A DNA stretch of 64,000 nt from Lentilactobacillus parafarraginis DSM 18390 = JCM 14109 (GCF_001435895.1 NZ_AZFZ01000004.1:26571-90570), one strand, 5' to 3'. Numbered from the stretch's first letter, positions 29,813 to 39,160 are shown. Made by a program: numbers and translations. The notes: generated from the sequence alone by a model not told the origin.

Positions 29813-30094
29813 ATGAGTTCGTTAGATAAAACCATGTTTTTCAATTTCAATGAAGACCAGCCTAAAGATGTGCGGGATACTTTATTGACGGTGTACAAAG
29901 CATTGGAAGAAAAGGGTTATAATCCATATAATCAAATTGTTGGCTATTTAATATCCGGTGATCCGGCTTACATTCCACGTAATCTAGATGCCCGCAATTT
30001 GATTAGAAGACATGAGCGTGATGAAATTATTGAAGAACTGGTTCGGTTCTATCTTGATAATCATCCGAATGACTCAAAAAAAGGTGAAAAATGA
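29813..30094 (+). CDS. ireB: IreB-family regulatory phosphoprotein
   Basis: A 93-residue protein of the IreB/DUF965 (YrzL) family. In Enterococcus IreB is phosphorylated by the Ser/Thr kinase IreK and affects cephalosporin resistance; the role here is inferred. Seen: [20 protein letters not shown] and [19 protein letters not shown], both highly conserved. GAGGTGA at 29801-29807 suits the ATG at 29813; a GTG at 29804 lies inside this site. It overlaps ruvX by four bases (ATGA). Confidence 0.93.
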   Translation: MSSLDKTMFFNFNEDQPKDVRDTLLTVYKALEEKGYNPYNQIVGYLISGDPAYIPRNLDARNLIRRHERDEIIEELVRFYLDNHPNDSKKGEK

Positions 30095-30525
30095 GATTAA
30101 TGGGATTAGATGTCGGCTCTAAAACTGTGGGGGTTGCGGTCAGTGATGCGATTGGCTGGACTTCACAAGGAGTCGAGATTATTCGAATCAATGAAGATGA
30201 TCAGGAGTTTGGTCTTGATCGGGTTGCCGAACTGGTGGATAAGTACCAGGTTGACGGCTTTGTTGTCGGGCTGCCAAAGAATATGAACAATTCTCTTGGC
30301 CCGCGGGCAGAAGCATCCCAGCAATATGGGCAGCGGCTTGAAAAGCAATTTGATCTTCCTGTGGATTTTGAAGATGAACGACTAACCACCGTTGAAGCTC
30401 AGCGAATGTTGACTGAGGAAGCCGATATTTCGAGACGCAAGCGTAAGAAAGTCATTGATAAATTAGCTGCAGGTCTAATATTGCAGAATTATTTAGACCG
30501 CAAGGGAAAACTAACTAGAATATGA
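30091..30525 (+). CDS. ruvX: Holliday junction resolvase-like / pre-16S rRNA nuclease YqgF
   Basis: A 144-residue RNase H-fold protein of the YqgF/RuvX family, which processes the 5' end of 16S rRNA in E. coli. It begins [19 protein letters not shown] (first catalytic Asp), has [17 protein letters not shown] in the middle and [13 protein letters not shown] with an acidic catalytic pair. The start overlaps the ireB stop and DUF1292 follows within 12 bases, the standard alaS-ireB-ruvX-DUF1292 cluster. Confidence 0.94.
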   Translation: MRLMGLDVGSKTVGVAVSDAIGWTSQGVEIIRINEDDQEFGLDRVAELVDKYQVDGFVVGLPKNMNNSLGPRAEASQQYGQRLEKQFDLPVDFEDERLTTVEAQRMLTEEADISRRKRKKVIDKLAAGLILQNYLDRKGKLTRI

Positions 30526-30537
30526 GGTATGCAAAAT

Positions 30538-30864
30538 ATGGCAGAAGATCCAACACAACAAACAATTACATTAGTCGACGAAAACGGCGACGAAACTTTG
30601 TATGACGTTTTTTTTACATTTAAGTCCGAGGACTTTGATCGGTCATATATTTTAATTTATCCAGCTGGTAAAAAAGATGATGATGAGGTTGAAATCCAAG
30701 CCTATGCCCTTCCGGCAGGTGATGATCCTAGTGATCCTCAAGGCGGCGAATTGCAACCAATTCAAACTGATAAGGAATGGGATATGATCGAGTCCGTTTT
30801 GAATACGTTCTTGGGTAAAGATGGCGATCAAAACGATCAGGCTCAAGACGATGATCAGAAATAA
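30538..30864 (+). CDS. DUF1292 family protein (YrzB-like)
   Basis: A 108-residue acidic protein with the DUF1292 pattern: ITLVDENGDETLYDVFFTF, SYILIYPA and the C-terminal PIQTDKEWDMIESVLNTFL. Function unknown; it always travels with ruvX and ireB in Firmicutes. GAGGT at 30524-30528 touches an ATG at 30529, so the ATG at 30538 is the better start. The last 12 residues are nearly all Asp, Gln and Asn. Confidence 0.88.
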   Translation: MAEDPTQQTITLVDENGDETLYDVFFTFKSEDFDRSYILIYPAGKKDDDEVEIQAYALPAGDDPSDPQGGELQPIQTDKEWDMIESVLNTFLGKDGDQNDQAQDDDQK

Positions 30865-30895
30865 TCTCGTTTTGGCTAATGGATAATTTATGAAG

Positions 30896-30936
30896 GGATT
30901 GAGTGCAAAGCTTCAGGTTTTGACTCAGTCCTTTTT
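30896..30936 (+). terminator. Terminator of the alaS-DUF1292 unit
   Basis: GGATTGAGT (30896-30904) pairs with ACTCAGTCC (30923-30931), followed by TTTTT. Confidence 0.8.
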
Positions 30937-30964
30937 GATTGAATGATTTTTGGGATGTGATTTA

Positions 30965-31246
30965 ATGACAAACGATGATAAGAGAAGATTTAAGACGACA
31001 ATTGCCGGTAAGACATACGTTTTAATCGGAAAGGGGACTGATGAGCGTCTGCAGGCCGTTTCAGACCTTTTAAATACGCAATTGGCCCAATTAAAGAAGG
31101 CAATGCCAAACGTCTCTAACGAGCAGCTGGCGGTTTTGATGGCCTTTAATGCCATTTCAAAGCAGTTCGAACTCCAGGATCAATTGACGGCCAGAAATGA
31201 TAAGCAGCCGGCTGTTAAGCAGTCCGGTGGGGATCGTGATTTTTAA
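30965..31246 (+). CDS. zapA: Cell division protein ZapA
   Basis: A 93-residue FtsZ-ring stabiliser. It begins TNDDKRRFKTTIAGKTYVL then IGKGTDERLQAVSDLLN, the ZapA beta-hairpin and first helix, and ends in a helix that would form the coiled coil. The ATG at 30965 is chosen over a TTG at 30950 for its N-terminus. In many Firmicutes zapA is followed by cvpA and then mutS2; here mutS2 follows after about 320 non-coding bases. Confidence 0.88.
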   Translation: MTNDDKRRFKTTIAGKTYVLIGKGTDERLQAVSDLLNTQLAQLKKAMPNVSNEQLAVLMAFNAISKQFELQDQLTARNDKQPAVKQSGGDRDF

Positions 31247-31569
31247 CCTGAGATAATTTAACGGGCGTGACGGATTTGCGCCAATGAACGCTGAGATGCG
31301 TTGTGGCTGCCAAATGAGATCCCAACGATAATGACACCAGTTTGTAAACCATTTGAGTGTCACTGCCAGCAACCCTAGCTGAACGTTCATGGTTTGGCTG
31401 GTGGGTAGATCCTGCGATGTTTTTGATTGGGCCTTTTTAGTTTAGGCACAAGTTGATCATCACTGGCAATCCACATTCAATGACGGCTTGCCCGTTATTG
31501 GGCCAGTTGTTGGCGAGATAGGCGCGTTTGCTAGCCACGTACTGCGATAAATTCAAACGAGGAAGGTAT
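31247..31569. other. 323-base gap between zapA and mutS2
   Basis: No credible gene. All three forward frames are broken by stops and the only long reverse frame (31157-31390) mostly shadows zapA. An imperfect inverted repeat is present: CCAATGAACG (about 31281-31290) against CGTTCATGG (about 31384-31392), with a smaller GACAC / GTGTC stem inside. cvpA often stands in this place in relatives; I could not recognise its remains. No clear promoter for mutS2 was found. Confidence 0.6.
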
Positions 31570-33936
31570 ATGAACGAAAAAGTATTAGATACACTTGAAT
31601 ATAATAAAATTAAAGATCAGTTAGCCGGTTTTTTGACCACGGATCGGGGCCACGAAATTGTTCAGAATCTTCAGCCAAGTGGTGATTATGCGGTTGTTGA
31701 CCAGCAGCTGAAGGAAACTGCCGATGGTGCCGATATCGTCAGGTTGGCTGGTGAGATCCCAATTCCCAAGCTCACCGAAATATCCCCATACATGAAGCGG
31801 TTGAAAATTGAAAATGCCGCGTTAAGCGGGACCGAGTTAGCCCACATCACCAAATTACTGCGAGCAGTCAAAACGGTTAGCCAGTTTTTTGAAGATTTTA
31901 AGAACGAAGAGGTTACCCTCCGAACCGTTCCTAAGACCGTTGCCAAGCTCACACTAATGCCGGACATCACAACCCGGATGGTTCAATCGATCGATGATGA
32001 TGGCCGCGTATTGGATAGTGCGTCATCCCAACTAAGAGCGATTCGACGGACGATTGAACAGACGCAAAGCAACATCCGCACACGAATGGGTAAATACCTG
32101 AAGGGTTCTGAATCAAAGTATCTTAGTGAGCCAATTATTACCGTTCGTGATGAACGGTTTGTGCTGCCAATTCGAGCGGAGTATAAGTCTCACTTTGGTG
32201 GGATTGTGCATGACCAGAGTGCGTCTGGGCAGACGTTGTACGTTGAACCCAGTAACGTGGTTGAAATGAATAATCAATTAAGACGGGATCAACTGGCGGA
32301 GCGGACGGAACAACGGCGAATTCTGGCTGAATTGACGGAAATGATCCGTCCTTATCGCCAAGAATTGCTGGAAAATATGAACTTGGTTGGCCAATTAGAC
32401 TTTGTTAACGCAAAGGCCAAGTATGCCCATCAATCGGGCGCGGTGCTTCCAAAGATTTCCACGGAAAACGTTGTGAACCTTCGCCATGCTCGTCACCCCC
32501 TAATCGCCAAAGAAAAGGTCGTTCCTAATGACATTAAAATCGGTGCTGACTACCAAACCATTATCGTCACCGGCCCGAATACCGGTGGGAAAACGATCAC
32601 GATTAAGACCGTTGGTTTACTGCAGCTGATGGGCCAATCGGGGCTGTTTATCACTGCCGATGAGGAAAGTCAGATTGGGGTGTTTGACGATGTCTTCGCT
32701 GACATTGGTGATGACCAGTCGATTGAGGCAAATTTAAGTACCTTTTCATCACATATGGACAATATCATTGCCATTATGAAGCAACTGAGCGATAAGAGCC
32801 TGGTGCTGTTGGATGAGTTGGGTGCCGGAACCGACCCCAAGGAAGGCGCGGCGCTTGCGATGGCGATCATCGATGCCATTCATCGAAGTGGCTGTGAGAT
32901 GATTGCGACAACTCACTATCCCGAGTTAAAGGCCTTTGCCTATAATCGCCCCGGGATTATTAACGCTTCAATGGAATTTGACGTTGAAACGTTGCGGCCC
33001 ACCTATCGGCTTTTGCTAGGAATTCCCGGCCAAAGTAACGCGTTAAACATTGCCAGTCGGTTGGGAATGCCGGAACAGATTGTCCAACAGGCGAAGTCGT
33101 TTACCGATTCTGAGAATCAGGATATTAATAATATGATTGCCGAGCTGACTTCCCAGACTAAGCGGGCTCATGATGAGGCCGACAAACTGGCTACTGAGTT
33201 ATCGGAAGCCACTAAGCTGCATGCCGATCTTCAAAAACGATTCGATCAGTATCAAAATCAGAAAGACCGGCTTCAAGAGCAGGCCCGTGAGCAGGCCAAT
33301 GAAATTGTTGAAAAGGCCAAGCACAATGCTGATAAGATTATTGCCGACCTTCACCGAAAGCAACGTCAGGTCGGAAAAACGACCGTTAAGGAAAATGAGC
33401 TGATCGATGCCAAGGGCGCGTTGAATCAGCTTGAGGTTGCCCCAAGTCTAAAGCGTAACAAAGTGCTTAAAAAAGAAAAGGCCAAGCACAACTTTAAAGC
33501 TGGCGACGAGGTCTTGGTTAAATCCTATGGGCAACAGGGAACGCTGATTCGGCAAGAAAAAAATGGCTTGTGGGACGTCCAGTTAGGTATCCTCAAGATG
33601 CAAATTGATGAAGCAGATCTGGAAAAGGTCGGCAAACAGGCCCAACCCAAGGCGAAGTATCAAACGCACGTTTCGCGGACCCGTTCAACTGGGATGTCAC
33701 CAACCCTGGATTTACGGGGGCATCGTTATGAAGAGGCCATGTATGAGCTGGATCGATACGTCGATTCTGCGCTGCTGGCCGGCTATCCGACCATCACGAT
33801 TATTCATGGTAAGGGAACCGGGGCCCTTCGAAAGGGTGTCACCGACTATTTGAAACGCAATTCACGGGTCAAAAGTTTTGGCTACTCGGCACCCAATGCA
33901 GGTGGCGACGGGTCGACGGTTGTTCAATTCAAATAA
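31570..33936 (+). CDS. mutS2: Endonuclease MutS2
   Basis: About 788 residues. The MutS-like ATPase core has Walker A GPNTGGKT and VLLDELGAGTDPKEGAALA; a long coiled coil follows (about 515-640); the C-terminal Smr nuclease domain reads LDLRGHRYEEAMYELDRY and IIHGKGTGALRKGV. In Firmicutes MutS2 (RqcU) also acts on collided or stalled ribosomes. The frame is open from 31528, but the ATG at 31570 with GAGGAAGG upstream is the clear start. trxA lies downstream, as usual. Confidence 0.96.
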   Translation: MNEKVLDTLEYNKIKDQLAGFLTTDRGHEIVQNLQPSGDYAVVDQQLKETADGADIVRLAGEIPIPKLTEISPYMKRLKIENAALSGTELAHITKLLRAVKTVSQFFEDFKNEEVTLRTVPKTVAKLTLMPDITTRMVQSIDDDGRVLDSASSQLRAIRRTIEQTQSNIRTRMGKYLKGSESKYLSEPIITVRDERFVLPIRAEYKSHFGGIVHDQSASGQTLYVEPSNVVEMNNQLRRDQLAERTEQRRILAELTEMIRPYRQELLENMNLVGQLDFVNAKAKYAHQSGAVLPKISTENVVNLRHARHPLIAKEKVVPNDIKIGADYQTIIVTGPNTGGKTITIKTVGLLQLMGQSGLFITADEESQIGVFDDVFADIGDDQSIEANLSTFSSHMDNIIAIMKQLSDKSLVLLDELGAGTDPKEGAALAMAIIDAIHRSGCEMIATTHYPELKAFAYNRPGIINASMEFDVETLRPTYRLLLGIPGQSNALNIASRLGMPEQIVQQAKSFTDSENQDINNMIAELTSQTKRAHDEADKLATELSEATKLHADLQKRFDQYQNQKDRLQEQAREQANEIVEKAKHNADKIIADLHRKQRQVGKTTVKENELIDAKGALNQLEVAPSLKRNKVLKKEKAKHNFKAGDEVLVKSYGQQGTLIRQEKNGLWDVQLGILKMQIDEADLEKVGKQAQPKAKYQTHVSRTRSTGMSPTLDLRGHRYEEAMYELDRYVDSALLAGYPTITIIHGKGTGALRKGVTDYLKRNSRVKSFGYSAPNAGGDGSTVVQFK

Positions 33937-34080
33937 GTGATTTTATTTAATTAATATTTGCTTTATAATGGAGCGCAAAGCGGATACTAAGGTTATAAGC
34001 GGTTGAGTGGCATTCATTTTGTTTGCATTTTACTATATAATTGTTAGTATAAGACTATTGAAAGAATAGGAGTGTTTGGT

Positions 34081-34392
34081 ATGGTAAAAGAAACAACAGA
34101 TCAAACTTTTGAAAATGATACCTCAAAGGGTGTTACATTAACTGATTTTTGGGCAACTTGGTGTGGCCCCTGCCGCATGCAGTCACCAGTTGTTGAAGAA
34201 CTGGCCGAAGAAATGAACGACGTGACGTTTAACAAGATGGACGTGGACAAAAATCCTAATACGGCATCTAAATTCGGCATTATGAGTATTCCGACCCTTC
34301 TAATTAAGAAGGACGGCAAGGTTGTCGACACGGTTGTTGGCTACCACCCAAAGGAACAACTTAAAAAGGTATTGGCTCAGTACACTGACTAA
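34081..34392 (+). CDS. trxA: Thioredoxin
   Basis: A 103-residue thioredoxin with the redox site WCGPC in DFWATWCGPCRMQSPV, the cis-proline region SIPTLLIKKDG and the C-terminal helix HPKEQLKKVL. It reduces cytosolic disulphides. TAGGAG at 34067-34072 supports the ATG at 34081 over an earlier TTG. A TATAAT at 34036-34041 may belong to its own promoter. Confidence 0.96.
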   Translation: MVKETTDQTFENDTSKGVTLTDFWATWCGPCRMQSPVVEELAEEMNDVTFNKMDVDKNPNTASKFGIMSIPTLLIKKDGKVVDTVVGYHPKEQLKKVLAQYTD

Positions 34393-34408
34393 TATTAAAT
34401 TCACTTAA

Positions 34409-34450
34409 AAGGTCTCTCAAAGCCGTTTGTTGGCTTTAAGAGACCTTTTT
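34409..34450. terminator. Terminator between trxA and yslB
   Basis: AAGGTCTCTCAAAGCC (34409-34424) pairs with GGCTTTAAGAGACCTT around GTTTGTT, followed by a T-run; A-rich sequence on the left makes it usable from both sides. It separates two converging genes. Confidence 0.9.
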
Positions 34451-34479
34451 GTCAGCTTATTTTCTTTAATTTCCCGAAA

Positions 34480-35004
34480 TTAATGGTCACTGTCCAAATC
34501 TTCTGGTTGGTCAGGATCTGAATGGGCGATCGTGAACATTTTGTCACTTTCTTGATCATCGACCGGTTTATCTTTTCCAAGATAGGTACTGATTAAAACA
34601 ATGCCCTTAGCGGGGGTGGTTTTGGTAATTTCTGCCTCGGCAACTTGGTTGAGAATGTACTGGCAGCTTTGCGCGATGAAACCCGTTTCTAGATAAAAGT
34701 CGGGATCGTCAAAAAGATCCAAGCGATTTTTAACGATTGGCCCGCTTAATTCCCAATTAAGCTGCTGGCCGCTTTTTTTAAGCAGGTTAAGCTTACCCAG
34801 CTTGAACTGATCAAAAAAGGCGATTAAATCATCGTACGTTGCGAGACGGTGATTGCGGGCAAGGTGCTTTCCCGCCCAATATGAAATATCATGATTATCG
34901 CTGCCAAGAATGCTTGGTAAAAGGTCATCCCGGATGAGTTCCTGGCCCAGTAAATCGGCCATATGAGGATCGTTAATAATTGTTGTGTAAGCTTCGTTAT
35001 CCAT
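34480..35004 (-). CDS. yslB: YslB-like DUF2507 protein
   Basis: A 174-residue protein of the DUF2507/YslB family, which is related to heme-NO-binding folds. Seen: LGQELIRDDLLPSILGSD, DISYWAGKHLARN and WELSGPIVKNRL, then LETGFIAQSCQYIL. Function unknown. In Bacillus yslB neighbours racE (glutamate racemase), ysnA and ysnB; here the equivalent genes lie divergently just to the right. The C-terminal 25 residues are acidic. Confidence 0.85.
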   Translation of the reverse strand: MDNEAYTTIINDPHMADLLGQELIRDDLLPSILGSDNHDISYWAGKHLARNHRLATYDDLIAFFDQFKLGKLNLLKKSGQQLNWELSGPIVKNRLDLFDDPDFYLETGFIAQSCQYILNQVAEAEITKTTPAKGIVLISTYLGKDKPVDDQESDKMFTIAHSDPDQPEDLDSDH

Positions 35005-35133
35005 TTTTTAATCTCCATCAATGCAAATTGTCATTAATATATTATACAATAGTATTTACAAATCTGGTTTGTTTGTCAAATATCGCAATAAATAATTAAG
35101 CGATGGGGACGGACGAAAAAGGAGGGAATTGAT

Positions 35134-35946
35134 ATGGATAATCGACCGATTGGGGTTATGGATTCTGGTGTCGGTGGTCTAACAGTTCTCAAAGAAATCA
35201 TTAAAAGTTTACCGAATGAATCTTATATTTTTATTGGTGATCAGGCCAATCTGCCGTATGGTCAAAAGCGCCCGGAACTTGTCCGGCAGCTAACCGAACG
35301 GATTGCGAATTACTTGGTTGCTCAGGATGTCAAATTATTTGTGATTGCTTGCAACACGGCAACCGCCGCGGCACTTGACTATCTGCGACAGCGATTGCCA
35401 ATTCCGGTGATTGGTGTCATCCAGCCTGGTGCTGAAAGTGCGGCTCGACAATCAAAAACCCATCGAGTAGGCGTGATTGCAACGAATGGGACGGTTCAGT
35501 CAGGAAATTACCAGCGGATTATTAAACAGAGCCTCACTGATGCGACCGTTTATTCATTGGGGTGCCCAGACTTTGTGACGATGGTGGAACATGGCGACGC
35601 TGGTAAGGCTGAGACCCAGAAACGCGTCACTCAACAGTTAGCTTATTTTTCTGACAAATCTATTGACAGTTTAGTGTTGGGTTGCACCCATTTTCCGGTG
35701 CTTCAGCGAGAAATCCAACGGGCATTACCCAAAGGTGTCCGATTAATTGACCCCGGCATTTCAACCGCGCAACATATTGTTGATTATCTCAGTCAGCATG
35801 ACCAACTTCGAGAAGCCGAGGCTGGCAAGCCAGTTAGACAATTTTTCACAACTGGAGAGCCGGCAGAGTTTGCCCGGGTGGCCGATCAATTGCTAAAGCG
35901 CCAAATTCATGCGGATCATCTCAATTTAGGAAAGGCGGATGTTTGA
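35134..35946 (+). CDS. murI: Glutamate racemase
   Basis: A 270-residue cofactor-independent racemase supplying D-glutamate for peptidoglycan. The two catalytic cysteines are in FVIACNTATAAAL (first) and LVLGCTHFPVL (second), with the start IGVMDSGVGGLTVLKEI. GGAGGGAATT precedes the ATG at 35134. It overlaps rdgB by four bases, and the order murI-rdgB-phosphodiesterase is conserved in Bacilli. Confidence 0.97.
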   Translation: MDNRPIGVMDSGVGGLTVLKEIIKSLPNESYIFIGDQANLPYGQKRPELVRQLTERIANYLVAQDVKLFVIACNTATAAALDYLRQRLPIPVIGVIQPGAESAARQSKTHRVGVIATNGTVQSGNYQRIIKQSLTDATVYSLGCPDFVTMVEHGDAGKAETQKRVTQQLAYFSDKSIDSLVLGCTHFPVLQREIQRALPKGVRLIDPGISTAQHIVDYLSQHDQLREAEAGKPVRQFFTTGEPAEFARVADQLLKRQIHADHLNLGKADV

Positions 35947-36548
35947 TAGTGGAAAAGCCAAAGGTAATTGTGATTGCCTCAAAGAATGCCAACAAAATTA
36001 AGGAATTTGAGGAGGCATTTCAGGGGACTGGCATTCAAGTTGAATCGCTCAAGTCTTTTAATAACGTTCCTGATGTTGCCGAAACCGGGACGACCTTTGA
36101 AGAAAACGCCATGCTCAAGGCGTCTAAGATGAGTGCCTTTACGAAGCTGCCGGTTATTTCCGACGATTCTGGATTGGTTGTGCCCGCATTGAATGGTCAG
36201 CCCGGGGTTCACTCTGCAAGATACGCTGGGGATCACGATGACGACGCTAATAATGCAAAACTTCTTAAAGAAATGGAAAACAAGTCTGATCGGGATGCCT
36301 ATTTTGAGTCCGTTCTGATATATTTAACACCTGAGGGAGATAAGGTCGTTGCCAGCGGGCGGGTGAATGGTCAAATTTTACGGGCCAAACGCGGCAGCAA
36401 CAACTTCGGCTATGACCCGTTGTTCTATGTTCCCAGTCATCAAATGACCTTAGCAGAAATGACCACCCACGATAAGAATGAAATCAGTCATCGTGGCCGG
36501 GCCATTCGGAGCTTAATTTCAAAATTAAGGGAGCGGTGGAACTCGTGA
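35943..36548 (+). CDS. rdgB: XTP/dITP pyrophosphatase (RdgB/HAM1 family)
   Basis: About 200 residues. It hydrolyses ITP, dITP and XTP to keep deaminated purines out of nucleic acids. Seen: VIASKNANKIKEFEEAF, ETGTTFEENAMLKA, VISDDSGLVVPALNGQPGVH and GFGYDP-type FGYDPLFYVP, with SHRGRAI near the end. The start is TTG 35943 or GTG 35949; TTG overlaps the murI stop. It ends in a four-base overlap with the next gene. Confidence 0.94.
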   Translation: MIVEKPKVIVIASKNANKIKEFEEAFQGTGIQVESLKSFNNVPDVAETGTTFEENAMLKASKMSAFTKLPVISDDSGLVVPALNGQPGVHSARYAGDHDDDANNAKLLKEMENKSDRDAYFESVLIYLTPEGDKVVASGRVNGQILRAKRGSNNFGYDPLFYVPSHQMTLAEMTTHDKNEISHRGRAIRSLISKLRERWNS

Positions 36549-37054
36549 AAATCCTGGTGGTAAGTGACAGTCACGGCGACCGGCAAATTATTGCCGATCT
36601 GCTTTCCCGGTACGTCGATGACGTGACGGCGTTTTGTCATTGTGGCGACTCGGAATTACCAATGAATGATCCGCTGGCCGCTAAAATGACGATCGTGAAG
36701 GGAAACATGGACACCGCGCCGTTTCCAAACGACGAACTGGTAGTAATGGGTGGCAGGCGGCTCTTGGTCACGCACGGCCATCTTCAACAGGTTAATCAGG
36801 GTCTGTTGAATTTGGAGCTGTTTGCAAAGAGTCGAAATGCCAACGTGGTGATGTTCGGCCACACCCATCAGTTGGGCGTGACAATGGATCAGGGAATTCT
36901 ATTCATTAATCCTGGTAGCATCTCGCAACCAAGGGGTCAATATGCCGCAATTGGCGGTACGTATGCCATTTTGACCATTGATGGTGACCATTATGGGGTT
37001 GACTACTATAATCGTCAGTTTCAACCAGTTGATCAGTTACGATTTCGTTTCTGA
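36545..37054 (+). CDS. YfcE/MJ0936-type phosphodiesterase
   Basis: About 169 residues of calcineurin-like phosphoesterase (YsnB in Bacillus). Metal-binding motifs: VVSDSHGD, HCGDSEL, VKGNMDT, THGH and FGHTHQL, then INPGSISQPRG. A GTG at 36536 is in frame, but the GTG at 36545 gives the family start MKILVVSDSHGD and a GTGA overlap with rdgB. The substrate in the cell is unknown. Confidence 0.9.
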   Translation: MKILVVSDSHGDRQIIADLLSRYVDDVTAFCHCGDSELPMNDPLAAKMTIVKGNMDTAPFPNDELVVMGGRRLLVTHGHLQQVNQGLLNLELFAKSRNANVVMFGHTHQLGVTMDQGILFINPGSISQPRGQYAAIGGTYAILTIDGDHYGVDYYNRQFQPVDQLRFRF

Positions 37055-37083
37055 ACTGATTTGAAAGGAAGGCTAATAACGTA

Positions 37084-37602
37084 ATGATTGATAAGCCGAT
37101 TGAAGCGGTTATGCGCCAAAGCGATCGGGATATTGTGATTCCCTCGGATTTAGTGGCAACCGTTAACGAAAATAATAATCTTCAGCACGCTTTCTTGGTG
37201 CTCACCAAGGTCCGATACGCAAAGATTCCGGTGGTCGATAATGATAATCATTTAAAGGGACTAATTTCTTTGCCAATGATTACCGAACAGATGCTTCAGG
37301 ATACTGGGATTACCACGCGCAATCTTGATCGAATGAAGATCAAGCAGGTCATGCAAAAGGACGTGCCATTTGTTTATGACCGGGAAAATTTGGAAGTGAT
37401 TTTACGGCACCTTGTCGATGAAAACTTTGTGGCCTATGTTGATCATGACCATCAGTTCTTGGGAATTATCACTCGTCGCGAGCTGTTTAAAGAGATTAAC
37501 TTCATGGCCCATAATTTTTCCAAGCAGTATATTGCGCTGCCGGCGTATCACGATGACAATCTTTCTTCTCAAGAAAAGAAGATTGCCGACAAGAATCGTT
37601 AA
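37084..37602 (+). CDS. cbpB: CBS-domain protein, c-di-AMP-binding CbpB/DarB type
   Basis: A 172-residue protein with two CBS domains (about 8-65 and 78-140): IPSDLVATVNENNNLQHAFL and RYAKIPVVDNDNHLKGLIS, then the second repeat KQVMQKDVPFVYDREN and LGIITRRELFKEINF. Its length and pattern match CbpB (YkuL/DarB), which in Listeria and Bacillus bind c-di-AMP and act on the stringent-response enzyme or pyruvate carboxylase. The ligand is inferred. AAAGGAAGG precedes the ATG at 37084. Confidence 0.85.
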   Translation: MIDKPIEAVMRQSDRDIVIPSDLVATVNENNNLQHAFLVLTKVRYAKIPVVDNDNHLKGLISLPMITEQMLQDTGITTRNLDRMKIKQVMQKDVPFVYDRENLEVILRHLVDENFVAYVDHDHQFLGIITRRELFKEINFMAHNFSKQYIALPAYHDDNLSSQEKKIADKNR

Positions 37603-37624
37603 ATTAAATGATATGATCTAAATT

Positions 37625-37679
37625 AAAAAAATCGGCGTTGAAACGAGCTTCTTTCGGGAAGGTCTCAACGCCGATTTTT
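37625..37679. terminator. Bidirectional terminator between cbpB and mscS
   Basis: AAAAAATCGGCGTTGA pairs with TCAACGCCGATTTTT; A-run on the left and T-run on the right serve both converging genes. Confidence 0.92.
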
Positions 37680-37708
37680 AAGTTATTTGGGGTTCTTTAT
37701 CGATACCA

Positions 37709-38584
37709 TCATGATTGTTTTTGAATAATCGTTGGACTGCTGGGCAGTTGGATACCCGCTTGGCTAAGTTCGGAAAGATATCGGGCCAAAAATTTGTGAG
37801 TGACATCGTACTGGGCCCCATTTTTAGTTGTCATGTTGACCTGAAAAACTAATTTGCCGTCCGGAAGGGTGACGGTCCCAATCAGCTTTGGGGTGCCAAT
37901 AATTTCGGGAGTCTTAGGGACTTCGCGTTCGTTCACGTGATTGATGATGGAAATGACTTTGTCAATTGGCGTTTCTGGTAAGATTGCTACTTGGATCATG
38001 GCTGTCATATTATTACGAGACATGTTGGCAACCGTGGTGATGGTCCGATTCGGGATAAAATTAAGGGTGCCGTCATCGCTGACGATTTGAGTGGTGCGCA
38101 AGCCGACCGCCGTGATGGTCCCGCGAATCGTGTTAATTTGAACGTATTCGCCAACTTCCAATTGCTTTTCAAGTAAAATAAAGAACCCACTGACAATATC
38201 CGTGACAAATCCTTGGGCGCCTAGGCCGATTGCCAGGCTAAAGACTCCGGCGCTAGCCACCAAAGTACCGACTGGGACACCCAGGGTGGAAAGAACCGAA
38301 TAGATCCAGAAGAACCAAAGGGCGTATATTAGAACGTTCATGGAGAGGGTGTGAAAGGTGCGGATTCGTTTTTCGGTTACCGTATCCCGATACTTTTCCC
38401 GGTAACGGTTAACGAAGTGGTTAATCACCGCTTTTCCAATCTTTCGCCCCAGCAGCATCAGAATTGTGAAAAACAGGATGATCCCAATCTTGACGCTGAT
38501 AGTCACTAGTAGTTTCTGCCAGTCAATATAGTCAAATAGTTTTTGAAGGTGGATGTTTAGAAATTGAAAATGAATGAATTGCAT
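37709..38584 (-). CDS. MscS-family mechanosensitive channel
   Basis: A 291-residue small-conductance channel. About three membrane helices fill the first 150 residues; the pore-lining helix reads LVASAGVFSLAIGLGAQGF, followed by VTDIVSGFFILLEKQLEVGEYVQI, the beta-domain entry of MscS, and a C-terminal cytoplasmic domain. It would release solutes on osmotic downshock. It converges on cbpB across a shared terminator. Similar to YkuT of Bacillus, which is also near ykuL (cbpB). Confidence 0.9.
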   Translation of the reverse strand: MQFIHFQFLNIHLQKLFDYIDWQKLLVTISVKIGIILFFTILMLLGRKIGKAVINHFVNRYREKYRDTVTEKRIRTFHTLSMNVLIYALWFFWIYSVLSTLGVPVGTLVASAGVFSLAIGLGAQGFVTDIVSGFFILLEKQLEVGEYVQINTIRGTITAVGLRTTQIVSDDGTLNFIPNRTITTVANMSRNNMTAMIQVAILPETPIDKVISIINHVNEREVPKTPEIIGTPKLIGTVTLPDGKLVFQVNMTTKNGAQYDVTHKFLARYLSELSQAGIQLPSSPTIIQKQS

Positions 38585-38743
38585 GATGAGCCGTCCTTAT
38601 CGTGAAATATACGTCAATACTATCAGAAGTGCATTGCCGGGGTCAATTTTACCTAAAAACCCCTTGTCAAAACGAACAATATCATTGTCAAAGCACTGAT
38701 GGAATGCTATTCTTAAGTAAAATGTTGCACAAGGAGGAAGAAC

Positions 38744-39160
38744 ATGACAGCTGGGCAAATTGCAGGGTTGATTGCGGCAATTGCATTTTTACTTTTCGTC
38801 ATTTTTATTGGACTTTTCCTATTAAAAGTGAGCCGCACCATTTCCGAAGTCAATACGTCGATTCGTTCAATGACCAGTAACGTGGACGTCATTGCGAAAC
38901 AAACTGATAAGATTATGGCAACTTCAAATACGTTGGTGAAAGACGTGGATGAGAAGTTGAACATTGTTACCCCGGTTTTCCAAGCTGCTGCTGATCTGGG
39001 TGAAAGCGTTTCTGATCTCAATAAAGCAACTCATAACCTCACCAAAAAGGTTGAAAACACCGGTAAGAAGGGTGCCGCCGCTGGGGTTGCGGGGACCTTT
39101 GGAAAGACCGCTTGGAACCTTTATTCGAAGCATCGCCACAAGAAGAATCGGGACGTTTAA
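38744..39160 (+). CDS. DUF948 membrane protein
   Basis: A 138-residue protein with one N-terminal membrane helix (about 7-28) and a methyl-accepting-protein-like helical region (SRTISEVNTSIRSMTSNVDV), the DUF948 pattern. Function unknown; it is often annotated as a general stress protein and sits with YtxH genes. AAGGAGGAAG precedes the ATG at 38744. The ytxH-like gene follows after about 30 bases. Confidence 0.85.
   Translation: MTAGQIAGLIAAIAFLLFVIFIGLFLLKVSRTISEVNTSIRSMTSNVDVIAKQTDKIMATSNTLVKDVDEKLNIVTPVFQAAADLGESVSDLNKATHNLTKKVENTGKKGAAAGVAGTFGKTAWNLYSKHRHKKNRDV

Noticed and set aside
31247..31569. Remains of cvpA
   Set aside because: None of the three forward translations shows the long hydrophobic segments or motifs of CvpA; only the position suggests it.
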